A stretch of 15,417 bases of DNA from Natronohydrobacter sp. (GCA_007117255.1 SKGU01000015.1:1-15417); one strand, 5' to 3'; numbered from the stretch's first letter, positions 1-6,692 are shown. Notes: generated by a model not told the origin, from the letters alone. Program-made: numbers and translations.

Positions 1-547
1 TCTTGAAAATGCCCAGCTGGCCGGATTCGACGAATTTCTTCAGCCGGTTCTGCACATCGCGGAAATAGCCGGGGCTGGACAGCGGATGCGCGGGGCTGAC
101 CATATGCTGCAATTCGCTCGTGGCCTTCGGGTCGGCGCGCAGCGCATTGATCGGGTTGACCCAATCCAGCGCATGCAGATGGTAGAAATGCACGACATGG
201 TCGTGAATTTCCAGATTGAGCTGCATGATATTGCGGATCGAATTGGCATTGTCGGGGATCTGGATGCCCAGCGCGTCCTCGACCGCGCGCACCGAGGTCA
301 GCGCATGCGTCCCGGTGCAGACCCCGCAGATGCGCTCGGTAAAAGCCCATGCATCGCGCGGATCGCGGCCCTTCAGGATCACTTCCAGCCCGCGCCACAT
401 GGTGCCGGTGCTGACCGCGTTGCGGATCACGCCCTCCTCATCGACATTGATCTCGCAGCGCATGTGCCCTTCGATCCGCGTCACCGGATCGATAACGATG
501 CGGCGGCCGGAATTATCCATTGTGTAGCCGTTCGGTGTTTGCAGCAT
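1..547 (-). CDS. hupL: Uptake [NiFe]-hydrogenase large subunit, N-terminal part (runs off left edge)
   Basis: Catalytic subunit of the membrane-bound H2-uptake hydrogenase; it carries the NiFe(CN)2CO site that splits H2 on the periplasmic face. Only the first 182 residues are present. Visible family features are DPVTRIEGH near residues 20-28, the L1 nickel-binding motif RICGVC at 72-77 (Cys74 and Cys77 are the first pair of nickel ligands), and HFYHLHALDW near 120-129. The second CxxC and the C-terminal processing peptide lie outside the window. The ATG at 547 is 3 bases past the hupS stop codon and is preceded by GAGGAGG (556-562) with an 8-base spacer, so the two genes are cotranscribed and probably translationally coupled. 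Gas-channel positions carry Val76 and Leu124, as in ordinary catalytic hydrogenases and unlike HupV in this window. Family assignment is very secure; the symbol follows Rhodobacter naming (hyaB or hoxG elsewhere). Confidence 0.97.
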   Translation of the reverse strand, partial: MLQTPNGYTMDNSGRRIVIDPVTRIEGHMRCEINVDEEGVIRNAVSTGTMWRGLEVILKGRDPRDAWAFTERICGVCTGTHALTSVRAVEDALGIQIPDNANSIRNIMQLNLEIHDHVVHFYHLHALDWVNPINALRADPKATSELQHMVSPAHPLSSPGYFRDVQNRLKKFVESGQLGIFK

Positions 548-550
548 GAT

Positions 551-1675
551 TTATGCCTCCTCTTTGGCGGCTTTGGCCGCATTGGAATGGCCCACGGCCT
601 TTTGTTGTGCGCGCCTCAACGCCGAGAGCGCCGCATGGGCGGCCACGGCCCCGCCGACGACACCGACAGCCGCCAGACCCACGCGGTCGGCATTGGCTTC
701 GACCCCGAACTGGGTGATGTCGGTCACGCGGTCGTAGAAACTGCCCTGATCCCAGAACCCGTCCTCGGAACAGCCGATGCAGCCATGCCCGGCCTGAATC
801 GGGAAGCTGACACCCTCGTTCCAGCGCACGGTCGAGCAGGCATTATAGGTGGTCGGACCCTTGCAGCCGACCTTGTACAGGCAATAGCCCTTGCGCGCGC
901 CTTCATCGTCCCAGTTCTCGACAAACTGGCCTGCATCGAAATGCGGGCGGCGGTAGCATTTGTCATGGATGCGCTGCGAATAGAACATCAGCGGGCGGCC
1001 CTGCCGGTCCAGCGCGGGCATGCGGTCGAACGTGACCATATAGGTGATCACACCGGTCATGACCTCGGCAATCGGCGGGCAGCCGGGCACCTTGATGATG
1101 GGCTTGTCAGTGATGACCTTGTGAATGGGCGTGGCCTGTGTGGGGTTCGGGCTTGCGGCCTGCACACAGCCATAGGACGCACACGCCCCCCAAGCGATGA
1201 TCGCTTTCGCATCCTTGGCCACACGTTTCAGCTTGTCCACGAAGGGCTTGCCGCCAGAGATGCAGAACATCCCGTCTTCATTCAGCGGCGGGTTGCCTTC
1301 GACTGCCAGAATATAGTTGCCCTTGTATTTGGCGATGGTTTCTTCCAGCACGGCCTGCGCGGCCAGCCCGGACGGGGCCATCAGGAGTTCATCATAGTCG
1401 AGACTGATCATCGACAGGATCACGTCCTTGGCCAACGGATGGCCCGAGCGGATGAAGCTTTCCGAACAGCAGGTGCATTCCAGACCATGCAGCCAGATGA
1501 CCGGGGTGCGCGGCTTGGTTTCCATCGCATGTGCGATTTTCGGCACGAAAGCCGGACCAAGGCCCAGCGCGGTTGCGGTCAACGTGCAGTATTTCATGAA
1601 ACTGCGCCGCGAGATGCCCTGCGCGCGCATCACCTCGTAGAACGTTTCGATTCGGTCGTTGGGGGTGTCGGACAT
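551..1675 (-). CDS. hupS: Uptake [NiFe]-hydrogenase small subunit, O2-tolerant type, Tat-exported
   Basis: Electron-transfer subunit (374 aa) that relays electrons from the NiFe site through three FeS clusters toward a membrane cytochrome b. The N-terminus has a twin-arginine signal (SRRSFMKYC, Arg23-Arg24) and a likely cut after AHA50. Cysteines for the proximal cluster are Cys67, Cys70, Cys165 and Cys199. Two extra cysteines, Cys69 and Cys170, match the supernumerary Cys19 and Cys120 (mature numbering) of O2-tolerant enzymes with a [4Fe-3S] cluster. Downstream HDKCYRR, KGYCLYKVGCKGP and GHGCIGC bind the other clusters. A C-terminal hydrophobic stretch (about residues 328-345) is the usual membrane anchor. 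The ATG at 1675 was chosen because AAGGAGG lies at 1687-1693 and the protein then matches family length. An in-frame TTG at 1720 would add 15 unconserved residues. hupL follows after 3 bases. Confidence 0.97.
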   Translation of the reverse strand: MSDTPNDRIETFYEVMRAQGISRRSFMKYCTLTATALGLGPAFVPKIAHAMETKPRTPVIWLHGLECTCCSESFIRSGHPLAKDVILSMISLDYDELLMAPSGLAAQAVLEETIAKYKGNYILAVEGNPPLNEDGMFCISGGKPFVDKLKRVAKDAKAIIAWGACASYGCVQAASPNPTQATPIHKVITDKPIIKVPGCPPIAEVMTGVITYMVTFDRMPALDRQGRPLMFYSQRIHDKCYRRPHFDAGQFVENWDDEGARKGYCLYKVGCKGPTTYNACSTVRWNEGVSFPIQAGHGCIGCSEDGFWDQGSFYDRVTDITQFGVEANADRVGLAAVGVVGGAVAAHAALSALRRAQQKAVGHSNAAKAAKEEA

Positions 1676-1728
1676 GGGTGTTCGGGCCTCCTTGCCGTCT
1701 GAAAAGCGATTTTCCTGCAAAAAAATGC

Positions 1729-1740
1729 CTCAACCTTGAG
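1729..1740. repeat. 5-bp inverted repeat upstream of hupS
   Basis: CTCAA-CC-TTGAG is a perfect inverted repeat with a 2-base centre, 53 bases upstream of the hupS start codon and between it and the putative HupR box. The position suits a regulator site or the hupS promoter itself. It is too short to attribute: it does not match an FNR box (TTGAT-N4-ATCAA) and could be chance. Confidence 0.3.
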
Positions 1741-1764
1741 CATCATGGCAGGAAAAACGCCCGT

Positions 1765-1775
1765 TTGCTGAGCAA
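1765..1775. promoter_or_regulatory. Putative HupR-binding site (TTG-N5-CAA) upstream of hupSL
   Basis: The sequence TTGCTGAGCAA is a perfect palindrome around one base and fits TTG-N5-CAA, the site reported for the response regulator HupR in the R. capsulatus hupSLC promoter. It lies 89 bases upstream of the hupS start codon. It is the only match in the 309-base gap, and the cognate kinase gene hupT is in the same window. Six fixed bases are weak evidence alone; position and gene context carry the call. The hupR gene itself is not in the window. Confidence 0.55.
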
Positions 1776-1918
1776 GGGCATAAGGTGCTGAAAAGATGCA
1801 GCTTTGCTTGTGAAGGGCGAAACTGGGGCCGGTGAAGTGCTTTCCACTGTGATTTTACAGCGGAAACAGGCTTTCCAGAGGGCTGTGTGCAGTCGCATGC
1901 CGCGCCCAATCCGCACGC

Positions 1919-1946
1919 TTGACGAGTGTTGCAAGAGGCGTATGAA
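1919..1946 (+). promoter_or_regulatory. Putative sigma70 promoter of the nickel-uptake operon
   Basis: A -35-like TTGACG (1919-1924) and a -10-like TATGAA (1941-1946) are separated by 16 bases, giving transcription from about 1953 and a leader of about 30 bases before nikK. The -10 element lies almost entirely inside the left half of the NikR operator, so bound NikR would block RNA polymerase directly. Matches are 5/6 for the -35 and 4/6 for the -10; the exact start is inferred. Confidence 0.55.
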
Positions 1947-1969
1947 AAAATGGATAGTTCATCATACGC
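1938..1969. promoter_or_regulatory. NikR operator, perfect GCGTATGA-N16-TCATACGC
   Basis: Two perfect 8-base inverted arms (1938-1945 and 1962-1969) are separated by exactly 16 bases. The core GTATGA-N16-TCATAC is the operator bound by Escherichia coli NikR upstream of nikABCDE. Here it sits 15 bases before the start codon of the first nickel-uptake gene and overlaps the predicted -10 box. A full nikR gene lies at the other end of the operon. The arrangement predicts nickel-dependent repression of uptake. Confidence 0.92.
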
Positions 1970-1984
1970 AGTCGGAGAAGTCCC

Positions 1985-2887
1985 ATGAAACCCGCTACAT
2001 CCAAGATCCTGACGCTGGCACTGACCTTTGGCCTGATGAACGGTTCTGCCGCAGCGCATGACTTGTGGATCAATGCAATGTCGGCTGGAAATGACGGTCA
2101 CGGGGGCGAGGCTGCGTTGTTTTCCGCCGTTGTCACAAGCGTGGGCTGGGGACATACGCCCATGCCGCTGTCCGAGTTCCTGCCCGGCGCACGGATCAGC
2201 GCCTATCGTGTGATCGCGCCTGCGGGTGATATTCTGGACCTGCCATTCGATGCAGAAGTGAATGCGTCCGTAAGTTACGACCTTGGCGATGCGACCGGTA
2301 TCAGCCTGCAAGCGGGCGATGCGCTGATGCGACGGTTGGTGCTGCACGAGGATGCGGCGCAAGGAGCATGGCGTGTGCATCTGGGCAATCCAGCGCGGGT
2401 GTTCACTACCTGGATCGATGCGGATGGAAACCGCAGATCAGCCGCGCGCTTCGTCGATGAGATCGAAGACCCGCAGCAGATCATTTCCTCGGCTGTCTCT
2501 GTGCGGGATGCGACGGCATGGTGGCGACATGGCACATGGCAGACGCCAGAGCCTGCCGGTCTGACATTCGAGATGCTGCCGATGACTGATCCGACCGCCC
2601 TGCGCGCGGGCGAGGCGCTGGACGTGCAGCTTTACTGGAACGGTGCGGCGCTTGAGGCTGGTCAACTGGCCCTGTTCACGGCATTTGGTGAAAGCGGGGC
2701 CGAGGCCGCGATCACCGAAACCGGCGCAGGCGCGGCGAGCTTCAGCCTGCCGGAACCGGGGGCCTGGGTGTTGCGCGGGATGCTGGAGGTGCCCGTCGCT
2801 GAGGCAGGCCCCGACTATGCCGAATTTGCCGGGCGGGTTGAGGCAATCCGTTTCATCACCACTCAGGCCGTGACCATCCGGCCCTGA
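1985..2887 (+). CDS. nikK: Secreted DUF4198-family protein of the nickel importer, NikK-like
   Basis: A 300-residue protein with a Sec signal peptide (lysine, hydrophobic core, cut after about AAA24) followed at once by AHDLWINA, the start typical of DUF4198 / CbiK-NikK-type periplasmic proteins. The mature part looks all-beta, and no C-terminal membrane segment is seen, so it should be periplasmic. Family members accompany ECF-type nickel or cobalt importers and are thought to help capture metal outside the membrane, but the mechanism is not settled. The AHD histidine at the new N-terminus could be a metal ligand (inference). The ATG at 1985 is preceded by GGAG (1974-1977) with a 7-base spacer and lies just downstream of the NikR operator, making it the first gene of the operon. 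The symbol is by analogy with Nik(KL)MQO systems. Confidence 0.75.
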   Translation: MKPATSKILTLALTFGLMNGSAAAHDLWINAMSAGNDGHGGEAALFSAVVTSVGWGHTPMPLSEFLPGARISAYRVIAPAGDILDLPFDAEVNASVSYDLGDATGISLQAGDALMRRLVLHEDAAQGAWRVHLGNPARVFTTWIDADGNRRSAARFVDEIEDPQQIISSAVSVRDATAWWRHGTWQTPEPAGLTFEMLPMTDPTALRAGEALDVQLYWNGAALEAGQLALFTAFGESGAEAAITETGAGAASFSLPEPGAWVLRGMLEVPVAEAGPDYAEFAGRVEAIRFITTQAVTIRP

Positions 2888-2940
2888 GCGACGGCGCGCC
2901 TGCACTGAAGAGATGTGACATAACAGGAAAGACCAAAGTC

Positions 2941-3648
2941 ATGATGAAATCCCTGATCGGCGCCGCCTGTCTGACCCTTGCACCATTGTCGCTGTCTGCG
3001 GGCAGTCTGACGCTATTCGCCAGTGGCGAGGACCTGGCGACCGAAGGCTTCAACGCGCCCAAGCTGACCAAGGATGGCTGGGCGCTGGCATTCACCCGCA
3101 TCACAGCCACCTTCGATCAGATCACCGCATGGCAGACCGATCCGCCCTTCATGGCGGATGGCGCAGAGATCACTGGCACGGCGCTGCCCTTTGATGGCCC
3201 GTTCACCGTCGATCTAGTCGATGCCGATGAGGATGATCTGGTCGAACTGACCACCATTGCTGCGCCTGCGGGCCATTTCAACGCGCTGTCATGGGCGCTG
3301 GTGCCAGGTGACGATGGCTTCTCGCTGGCATTTGAAGGCATCGCGCGCAAGGACGGGCAAGAGGTAGCCTTTAGCTTGCGCAGCGCCGACAGCGTGGCCC
3401 ATGCCTGTGGCGAATATCTGGGTGACGTGCGCAAGGGTTTCGTAACAGAAAACGCGGCGGCCGATCTGGAGATCACCTTGCATCTTGACCATCTCTTCGG
3501 CCGTGCCGACAAGGCGGAAGATGACGAAATGAACCTTGAAGCCATTGGATTTGAGCCTTTCGCCGCAGGTGGCGAATTTGACCTGTCACTTGAGGGCCTG
3601 CATCTGGGCCATGTCGGAGAAGGCCATTGCTATGACTTTGCGCTCTAG
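2941..3648 (+). CDS. Exported protein of unknown function in the nickel-uptake operon
   Basis: A 235-residue protein I do not recognise. It has a Sec signal peptide (residues 1-19, cut near LSA-GS) and no other membrane segment. The mature protein is acidic, with runs such as DADEDD near 94-99. It has two cysteines, in AHACGEY near 155 and GHCYDF near the C-terminus. Histidines cluster in LHLDHLF and LHLGHVGEGHC toward the end, which suits metal binding (inference). The GSLTLF start and the VDLV...APAGHFNAL spacing faintly recall DUF4382-like beta-sandwich proteins, but I would not assign it. It follows nikK by 53 bases with AGGAAAG before the ATG, and its last 17 bases overlap the NikL-like gene, so it is part of the operon and NikR-regulated. 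Two adjacent ATGs (2941, 2944) are possible starts. Confidence 0.8.
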   Translation: MMKSLIGAACLTLAPLSLSAGSLTLFASGEDLATEGFNAPKLTKDGWALAFTRITATFDQITAWQTDPPFMADGAEITGTALPFDGPFTVDLVDADEDDLVELTTIAAPAGHFNALSWALVPGDDGFSLAFEGIARKDGQEVAFSLRSADSVAHACGEYLGDVRKGFVTENAAADLEITLHLDHLFGRADKAEDDEMNLEAIGFEPFAAGGEFDLSLEGLHLGHVGEGHCYDFAL

Positions 3649-4096
3649 GCTTGCGGGTTTGGCGATTTGCGCGGCGGGGTGTTTCACCCCGCTTGTCGCG
3701 TTGTCCCATGCCGCCCTGATCGAGGCCGAGACCGCGCAAGCCATCCGCCTGCACGCTTTCTACGACACAGGCGAACCGATGGCACATGCACAGGTCATCA
3801 TTTACGCACCCGATGATCCGAGCAGTCCGTGGGGCCAGGGCGTGACGGATCGCGACGGGTGGTTTGAATTCATCCCCGATGCCACCGAGGGGCGTTGGTC
3901 CGTGCAGGTGCGTCAATCCGGACATGGCGCGATGGCGCATGTACAGATGGGCGGAGACGCGCCCGTGATAATCACAGCCTCGGGCACGCAAAGCTGGCTG
4001 CAACGCATGGTTATGGTCGCGTTGGTGGCCTGGGGTGCACTTGGCACTGCGCTTTTCGTGTTGCGCAAGAAAGGGCGTTCTGATGCATCTGCCTGA
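3632..4096 (+). CDS. nikL: NikL-like membrane-anchored accessory protein of the nickel importer
   Basis: A 154-residue protein with an N-terminal signal (cut near LSHA27), an extracytoplasmic domain, and one C-terminal transmembrane helix (MVMVALVAWGALGTALFVL) followed by RKKGR, giving N-outside, C-inside topology after processing. The domain has the GWFEFIPDATEGRWSVQV pattern of small carboxypeptidase-regulatory-like or transthyretin-like beta-sandwiches. This matches the accessory subunit NikL found next to NikM in nickel ECF transporters that lack NikN. The ATG at 3632 was chosen over an in-frame ATG at 3611 because GGAGAAGG lies 8 bases before it and the signal peptide then has normal length. 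It overlaps the gene before it by 17 bases and nikM by 14 bases. The symbol is by position and topology. Confidence 0.7.
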   Translation: MTLRSRLAGLAICAAGCFTPLVALSHAALIEAETAQAIRLHAFYDTGEPMAHAQVIIYAPDDPSSPWGQGVTDRDGWFEFIPDATEGRWSVQVRQSGHGAMAHVQMGGDAPVIITASGTQSWLQRMVMVALVAWGALGTALFVLRKKGRSDASA

Positions 4097-4706
4097 CGGG
4101 ATCGTCCCGATAGAAATGGCTCTGGCAGGCTATGGGGCCAGTGCGGCGATCACCGCACTGGCATTGTCGCGCATCAAATCCATGTCCGACCCGCAAGCAG
4201 AGATTCCGCGCGTGGCCATGATGACAACCGTGTTCTTCGCAGCCTCGCTGGTGGCGATCCCTGTGCCACCAACATCGGTTCATCTGATGCTGGCTGGGCT
4301 GATGGGTGTGATGCTGGGGTGGTTCTGCGTTCCCGCGATCCTGGTGGGGTTGTTCTTGCAAGCCGTACTGTTTGGTCATGGCGGGATCACGACACTGGGT
4401 CTGAACGGGCTGATCCTTGGTCTTCCGGCGCTGATTTCCTTCGGCATCTGGCGGACGGCAGCACAGCGCTGGCCGGATATCGCGGCGTTTTGTGCGGGCA
4501 GTCTGGCAGTCGTGACGGCGCTGGTCATATTTGCCGCGATTGTGCTTGCCGGGCTACCGGTAACGCTGGACGCAAGCGCAGAGCGGGTCGCACTCGGTGT
4601 CTTTCTATTGGCCCATCTACCGCTGGCTGTCGCCGAAGGGGTAATCGTGATGACATTGCTGCGGATGCTGCGTCGGGTGGAGCCAAGGCTGGTCCCGCAT
4701 GCCTAG
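4083..4706 (+). CDS. nikM: Nickel-specific ECF transporter S component, NikM/CbiM family
   Basis: Integral membrane substrate-binding component (207 aa) of a group-I energy-coupling-factor importer. It begins MHLPDG, the hallmark N-terminus of NikM/CbiM, where the amino terminus and His2 coordinate the metal. His67, in PPTSVHLML, is at the position of the third ligand known from NikM structures. Several hydrophobic helices follow (about 13-30, 45-60, 67-110, 135-165, 170-195). The start is fixed at 4083 because the metal site requires Met1-His2; upstream in-frame codons would destroy it. Nickel rather than cobalt is inferred from the NikR operator, nikR and the hydrogenase genes, with no cobalamin genes seen. 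It overlaps the genes before and after (14 and 8 bases). Confidence 0.92.
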   Translation: MHLPDGIVPIEMALAGYGASAAITALALSRIKSMSDPQAEIPRVAMMTTVFFAASLVAIPVPPTSVHLMLAGLMGVMLGWFCVPAILVGLFLQAVLFGHGGITTLGLNGLILGLPALISFGIWRTAAQRWPDIAAFCAGSLAVVTALVIFAAIVLAGLPVTLDASAERVALGVFLLAHLPLAVAEGVIVMTLLRMLRRVEPRLVPHA

Positions 4707-5427
4707 CGCCAGTGCGCGCCACCTTCGCGCGCTTACACCCCGCACGCTGCTGGTCATGGCGCTGATTCTCGCATTTGGGGTTGCGACGATCAACAGTCTG
4801 AGCGCGCTGCCCGTTGTGGTACTTATGGCTGTGACCGCAGTGCTGGTCTCTGGTCAGGCTTATCTCGTCTTGCGGCGACTGCGTGGGGCTGCCCTTCTGG
4901 CGCTGGCAGTGCTTCTGGCATTGTCGCTGGTGTCGGGACAGACCGTACTGGCGCAATTTGGCCCGGTAGCATTCCGTCTCGAGGGGTTTCAGGTTGGCGC
5001 GCTGATCGCCGTCAGGCTCGTGTCAATTGTTGCACTCACACTGGCGCTGCTGACGCCGTTGTCGCCGTTTCAGCTTGTTGGCGCCTTGCGCGGACTTGGG
5101 GTGCCTGCCTTGATGGCGGACCTCGCGCTTCTGACACTGCGGTATCTGGATGAGGTCGGCACAGAGCTGCGCCGCGCGCATCTTGCGCGCCGATTGCGCG
5201 CCGGGCGCATGGGATGGCGCGCCCTGCCAGATTATGCGGGCCTTCTCGCAACCAGCCTGATCCGCGCACAAGCCCGCGCTGAACGGCTCTGGGCGGCAAT
5301 GCGCTTGCGAGGTTATGACACAGGGCTGGCGATGCCCGTGGCCCCTTTGCGCGCGCTGGACTGGCTGGCCATGAGTGCGGCGCTGGCCGCTGCTCTGGCT
5401 GTTGTCTGGCTGGATCGTGTCCTGTGA
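4699..5427 (+). CDS. nikQ: ECF transporter transmembrane T component, NikQ/CbiQ family
   Basis: A 242-residue membrane protein that links the S component to the ATPase. It has hydrophobic segments at about 16-55, 62-80, 100-120 and 222-238 and a long cytoplasmic helical region in between. Two arginine-rich coupling helices typical of EcfT proteins are visible: HLARRLRAGR near 160 and ERLWAAMRLRGYD near 195-208, the latter carrying the A-x-R-x-RG coupling motif. The ATG at 4699 overlaps the nikM stop by 8 bases, and its own TGA overlaps the GTG start of nikO. This indicates translational coupling across the M-Q-O core. Nickel as substrate is inferred from context only; the T component itself does not set specificity. 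Confidence 0.92.
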   Translation: MPSASARHLRALTPRTLLVMALILAFGVATINSLSALPVVVLMAVTAVLVSGQAYLVLRRLRGAALLALAVLLALSLVSGQTVLAQFGPVAFRLEGFQVGALIAVRLVSIVALTLALLTPLSPFQLVGALRGLGVPALMADLALLTLRYLDEVGTELRRAHLARRLRAGRMGWRALPDYAGLLATSLIRAQARAERLWAAMRLRGYDTGLAMPVAPLRALDWLAMSAALAAALAVVWLDRVL

Positions 5428-6179
5428 GCGTGCTGGTGCTGGACTCCCTCTCGGTTGGCTGGCCCGGTCATGCGCCGGTGCTGGAACACCTCTCGCTTAC
5501 TCTGCAAACGGGCTCGCGCGTGGGGCTGGTTGGCCCCAATGGCGCGGGCAAGACAACATTGTTTCATACGATTGCGGGGGTTTTGCCCGCGCAGGCAGGG
5601 ACTGTGGTTGTATCGGGCCGACCCGTCCGCGCGGGGGAATTCCGCACTGAAACTGCGCTGGTCTTTCAGCAGGCCGAAGATCAGCTATTCTGTCCCACAT
5701 TGATCGAAGACGTAAGCTTCGGGCCGCGCAATCTGGGGCTGTCAGAGCCGGAGGTGAACGCTCGCGTAGGCCATGCGCTGGAAGCCTGCGGATTGGCTGG
5801 ACTGGAAAACCGGCCCGTCCACCACCTCTCCGGCGGCGAGAAGCGGCGCGCCTGCATTGCGGGCGCGCTGGCAATGCAACCTGAACTTATGCTGCTTGAT
5901 GAGCCCTCCAGCGCACTAGATATGCGTCAGCGGCGGCGGCTGATCAAATTACTTACAGACATGGATCAGGCAATGTTGATTGCCAGTCACGATCTGGAAC
6001 TGGTGCTGGAACTGTGCCCGCACGTGATCGTGATAGATCAGGGCCGCATATGTGCCGATGGCCCCAGCCGCGAGGTTCTGGGCGATGCGGCACTGATGCA
6101 GGCGCATGGGCAGGAAGTGCCCCATTCCCTGACCCCGCATCATGACGCGGGGCATTCTCACGTCAAAAACTGTCCCTGA
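5424..6179 (+). CDS. nikO: ECF transporter ATPase, NikO/CbiO family
   Basis: ATP-binding cassette protein (251 aa) that powers nickel uptake, probably as a homodimer on the cytoplasmic face. Walker A GPNGAGKT is at 37-44, the Q-loop FQQAEDQLF at 81-89 (the QLF form typical of CbiO/EcfA), the signature LSGGEKRR at 135-142, Walker B LMLLDEP at 155-161 and the switch His at 189. All catalytic residues are present. The GTG start at 5424 overlaps the nikQ stop as GTGA. The C-terminal 25 residues are histidine-rich (HSLTPHHDAGHSH), an unusual tail that could bind nickel (inference). The last 17 bases overlap the 3' end of nikR on the other strand. Confidence 0.95.
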   Translation: MSVLVLDSLSVGWPGHAPVLEHLSLTLQTGSRVGLVGPNGAGKTTLFHTIAGVLPAQAGTVVVSGRPVRAGEFRTETALVFQQAEDQLFCPTLIEDVSFGPRNLGLSEPEVNARVGHALEACGLAGLENRPVHHLSGGEKRRACIAGALAMQPELMLLDEPSSALDMRQRRRLIKLLTDMDQAMLIASHDLELVLELCPHVIVIDQGRICADGPSREVLGDAALMQAHGQEVPHSLTPHHDAGHSHVKNCP

Positions 6180-6636
6180 CATGCAAATGTTCATGACGCG
6201 CAGCGCCATGGCTATGGTCATGGGCATGTGCGGCCGCATGGCTTTCCACCGGGATCAGAAAAAGATTGCCATGCATCACGCCACGTTGACCCAGCACCCC
6301 ATCAGCATAGGCGCGCAAGGCATCGGCGGGACCGCGCAGGATAGCGGTTTCGAGGCAGGTGTCGTGGTCCAGATGCACATGACTTGTGGTGATGCTCAGA
6401 TTGTGATGGTCGTGATGATGATACATCAAACGGCTGGCCAGGTCGCGCGTATGGTGGTCATAGACGTAGCTCAACACCCCCATCGCCTCGCCTTGCGCGT
6501 CCTCTGCAGGTCCGCGCAGCCCCAGTCGCAGCAAGTCTCGCATCGCCTCTGATCTATTGTCGTAGCGCCGATCTTGTACAAACTTGTCCAGATCATGACA
6601 CAGGCTTTCAGGCAGCGTGACAGTGACGCGTTGCAT
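6163..6636 (-). CDS. nikR: Nickel-responsive transcriptional repressor NikR with His-rich tail
   Basis: A 158-residue ribbon-helix-helix repressor. Residues 1-42 (VTVTLPESL...NRSEAMRDLLR) form the DNA-binding domain, and the rest is the ACT-like metal-sensing domain. The four high-affinity nickel ligands of E. coli NikR (His76, His87, His89, Cys95) align with His75, His86, His88 and Cys94 here. The protein is about 25 residues longer than the E. coli one (133 aa); the extension is full of His (AAAHAHDHSHGAARHEHLH). The ATG at 6636 was chosen over frame extensions upstream because MQRVTVTLPE is the natural family start and AAAGGA lies 7 bases before it. It is convergent with nikO (17-base overlap) and divergent from hupT (83-base gap). 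Its likely operator is at 1938-1969. Confidence 0.96.
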   Translation of the reverse strand: MQRVTVTLPESLCHDLDKFVQDRRYDNRSEAMRDLLRLGLRGPAEDAQGEAMGVLSYVYDHHTRDLASRLMYHHHDHHNLSITTSHVHLDHDTCLETAILRGPADALRAYADGVLGQRGVMHGNLFLIPVESHAAAHAHDHSHGAARHEHLHVRDSF

Positions 6637-6692
6637 CAGGACATCCTTTTGATCCCAGCGTCCAATCAGTCTGACACAAGCCTGTAGTATGG

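Larger units (their letters stand above)
1676..1984. promoter_or_regulatory. Divergent intergenic control region between hupS and the nickel operon
   Basis: A 309-base stretch with no convincing gene. It separates leftward hupSL from the rightward nickel-uptake operon. The hupS side contains its ribosome-binding site (1687-1693), a CTCAA-CC-TTGAG inverted repeat (1729-1740) and a TTG-N5-CAA HupR-type box (1765-1775). The nickel side contains a sigma70-like promoter and a perfect NikR operator (1938-1969). Short open frames crossing the gap have no homology that I recognise and no good ribosome-binding site. I could not place the hupS -35/-10 pair with confidence, and I see no -24/-12 (sigma54) match. 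Confidence 0.8.

Noticed and set aside
86..1702. Long open frame of 538 codons on the plus strand, opposite hupL and hupS
   Set aside because: It lies antisense to two certain hydrogenase genes, its protein has no recognisable motif, and high-GC coding DNA commonly leaves such frames open on the other strand.
1676..1720. TTG start at 1720 giving HupS 15 more residues
   Set aside because: The ATG at 1675 has an AAGGAGG site and gives the family-typical Tat signal length; the extra residues look like translated leader.
6133..6152. CCCCGC-N8-GCGGGG hairpin as a nikO terminator
   Set aside because: It is inside the nikO coding region and has no following T-run; it could simply reflect GC-rich codons.
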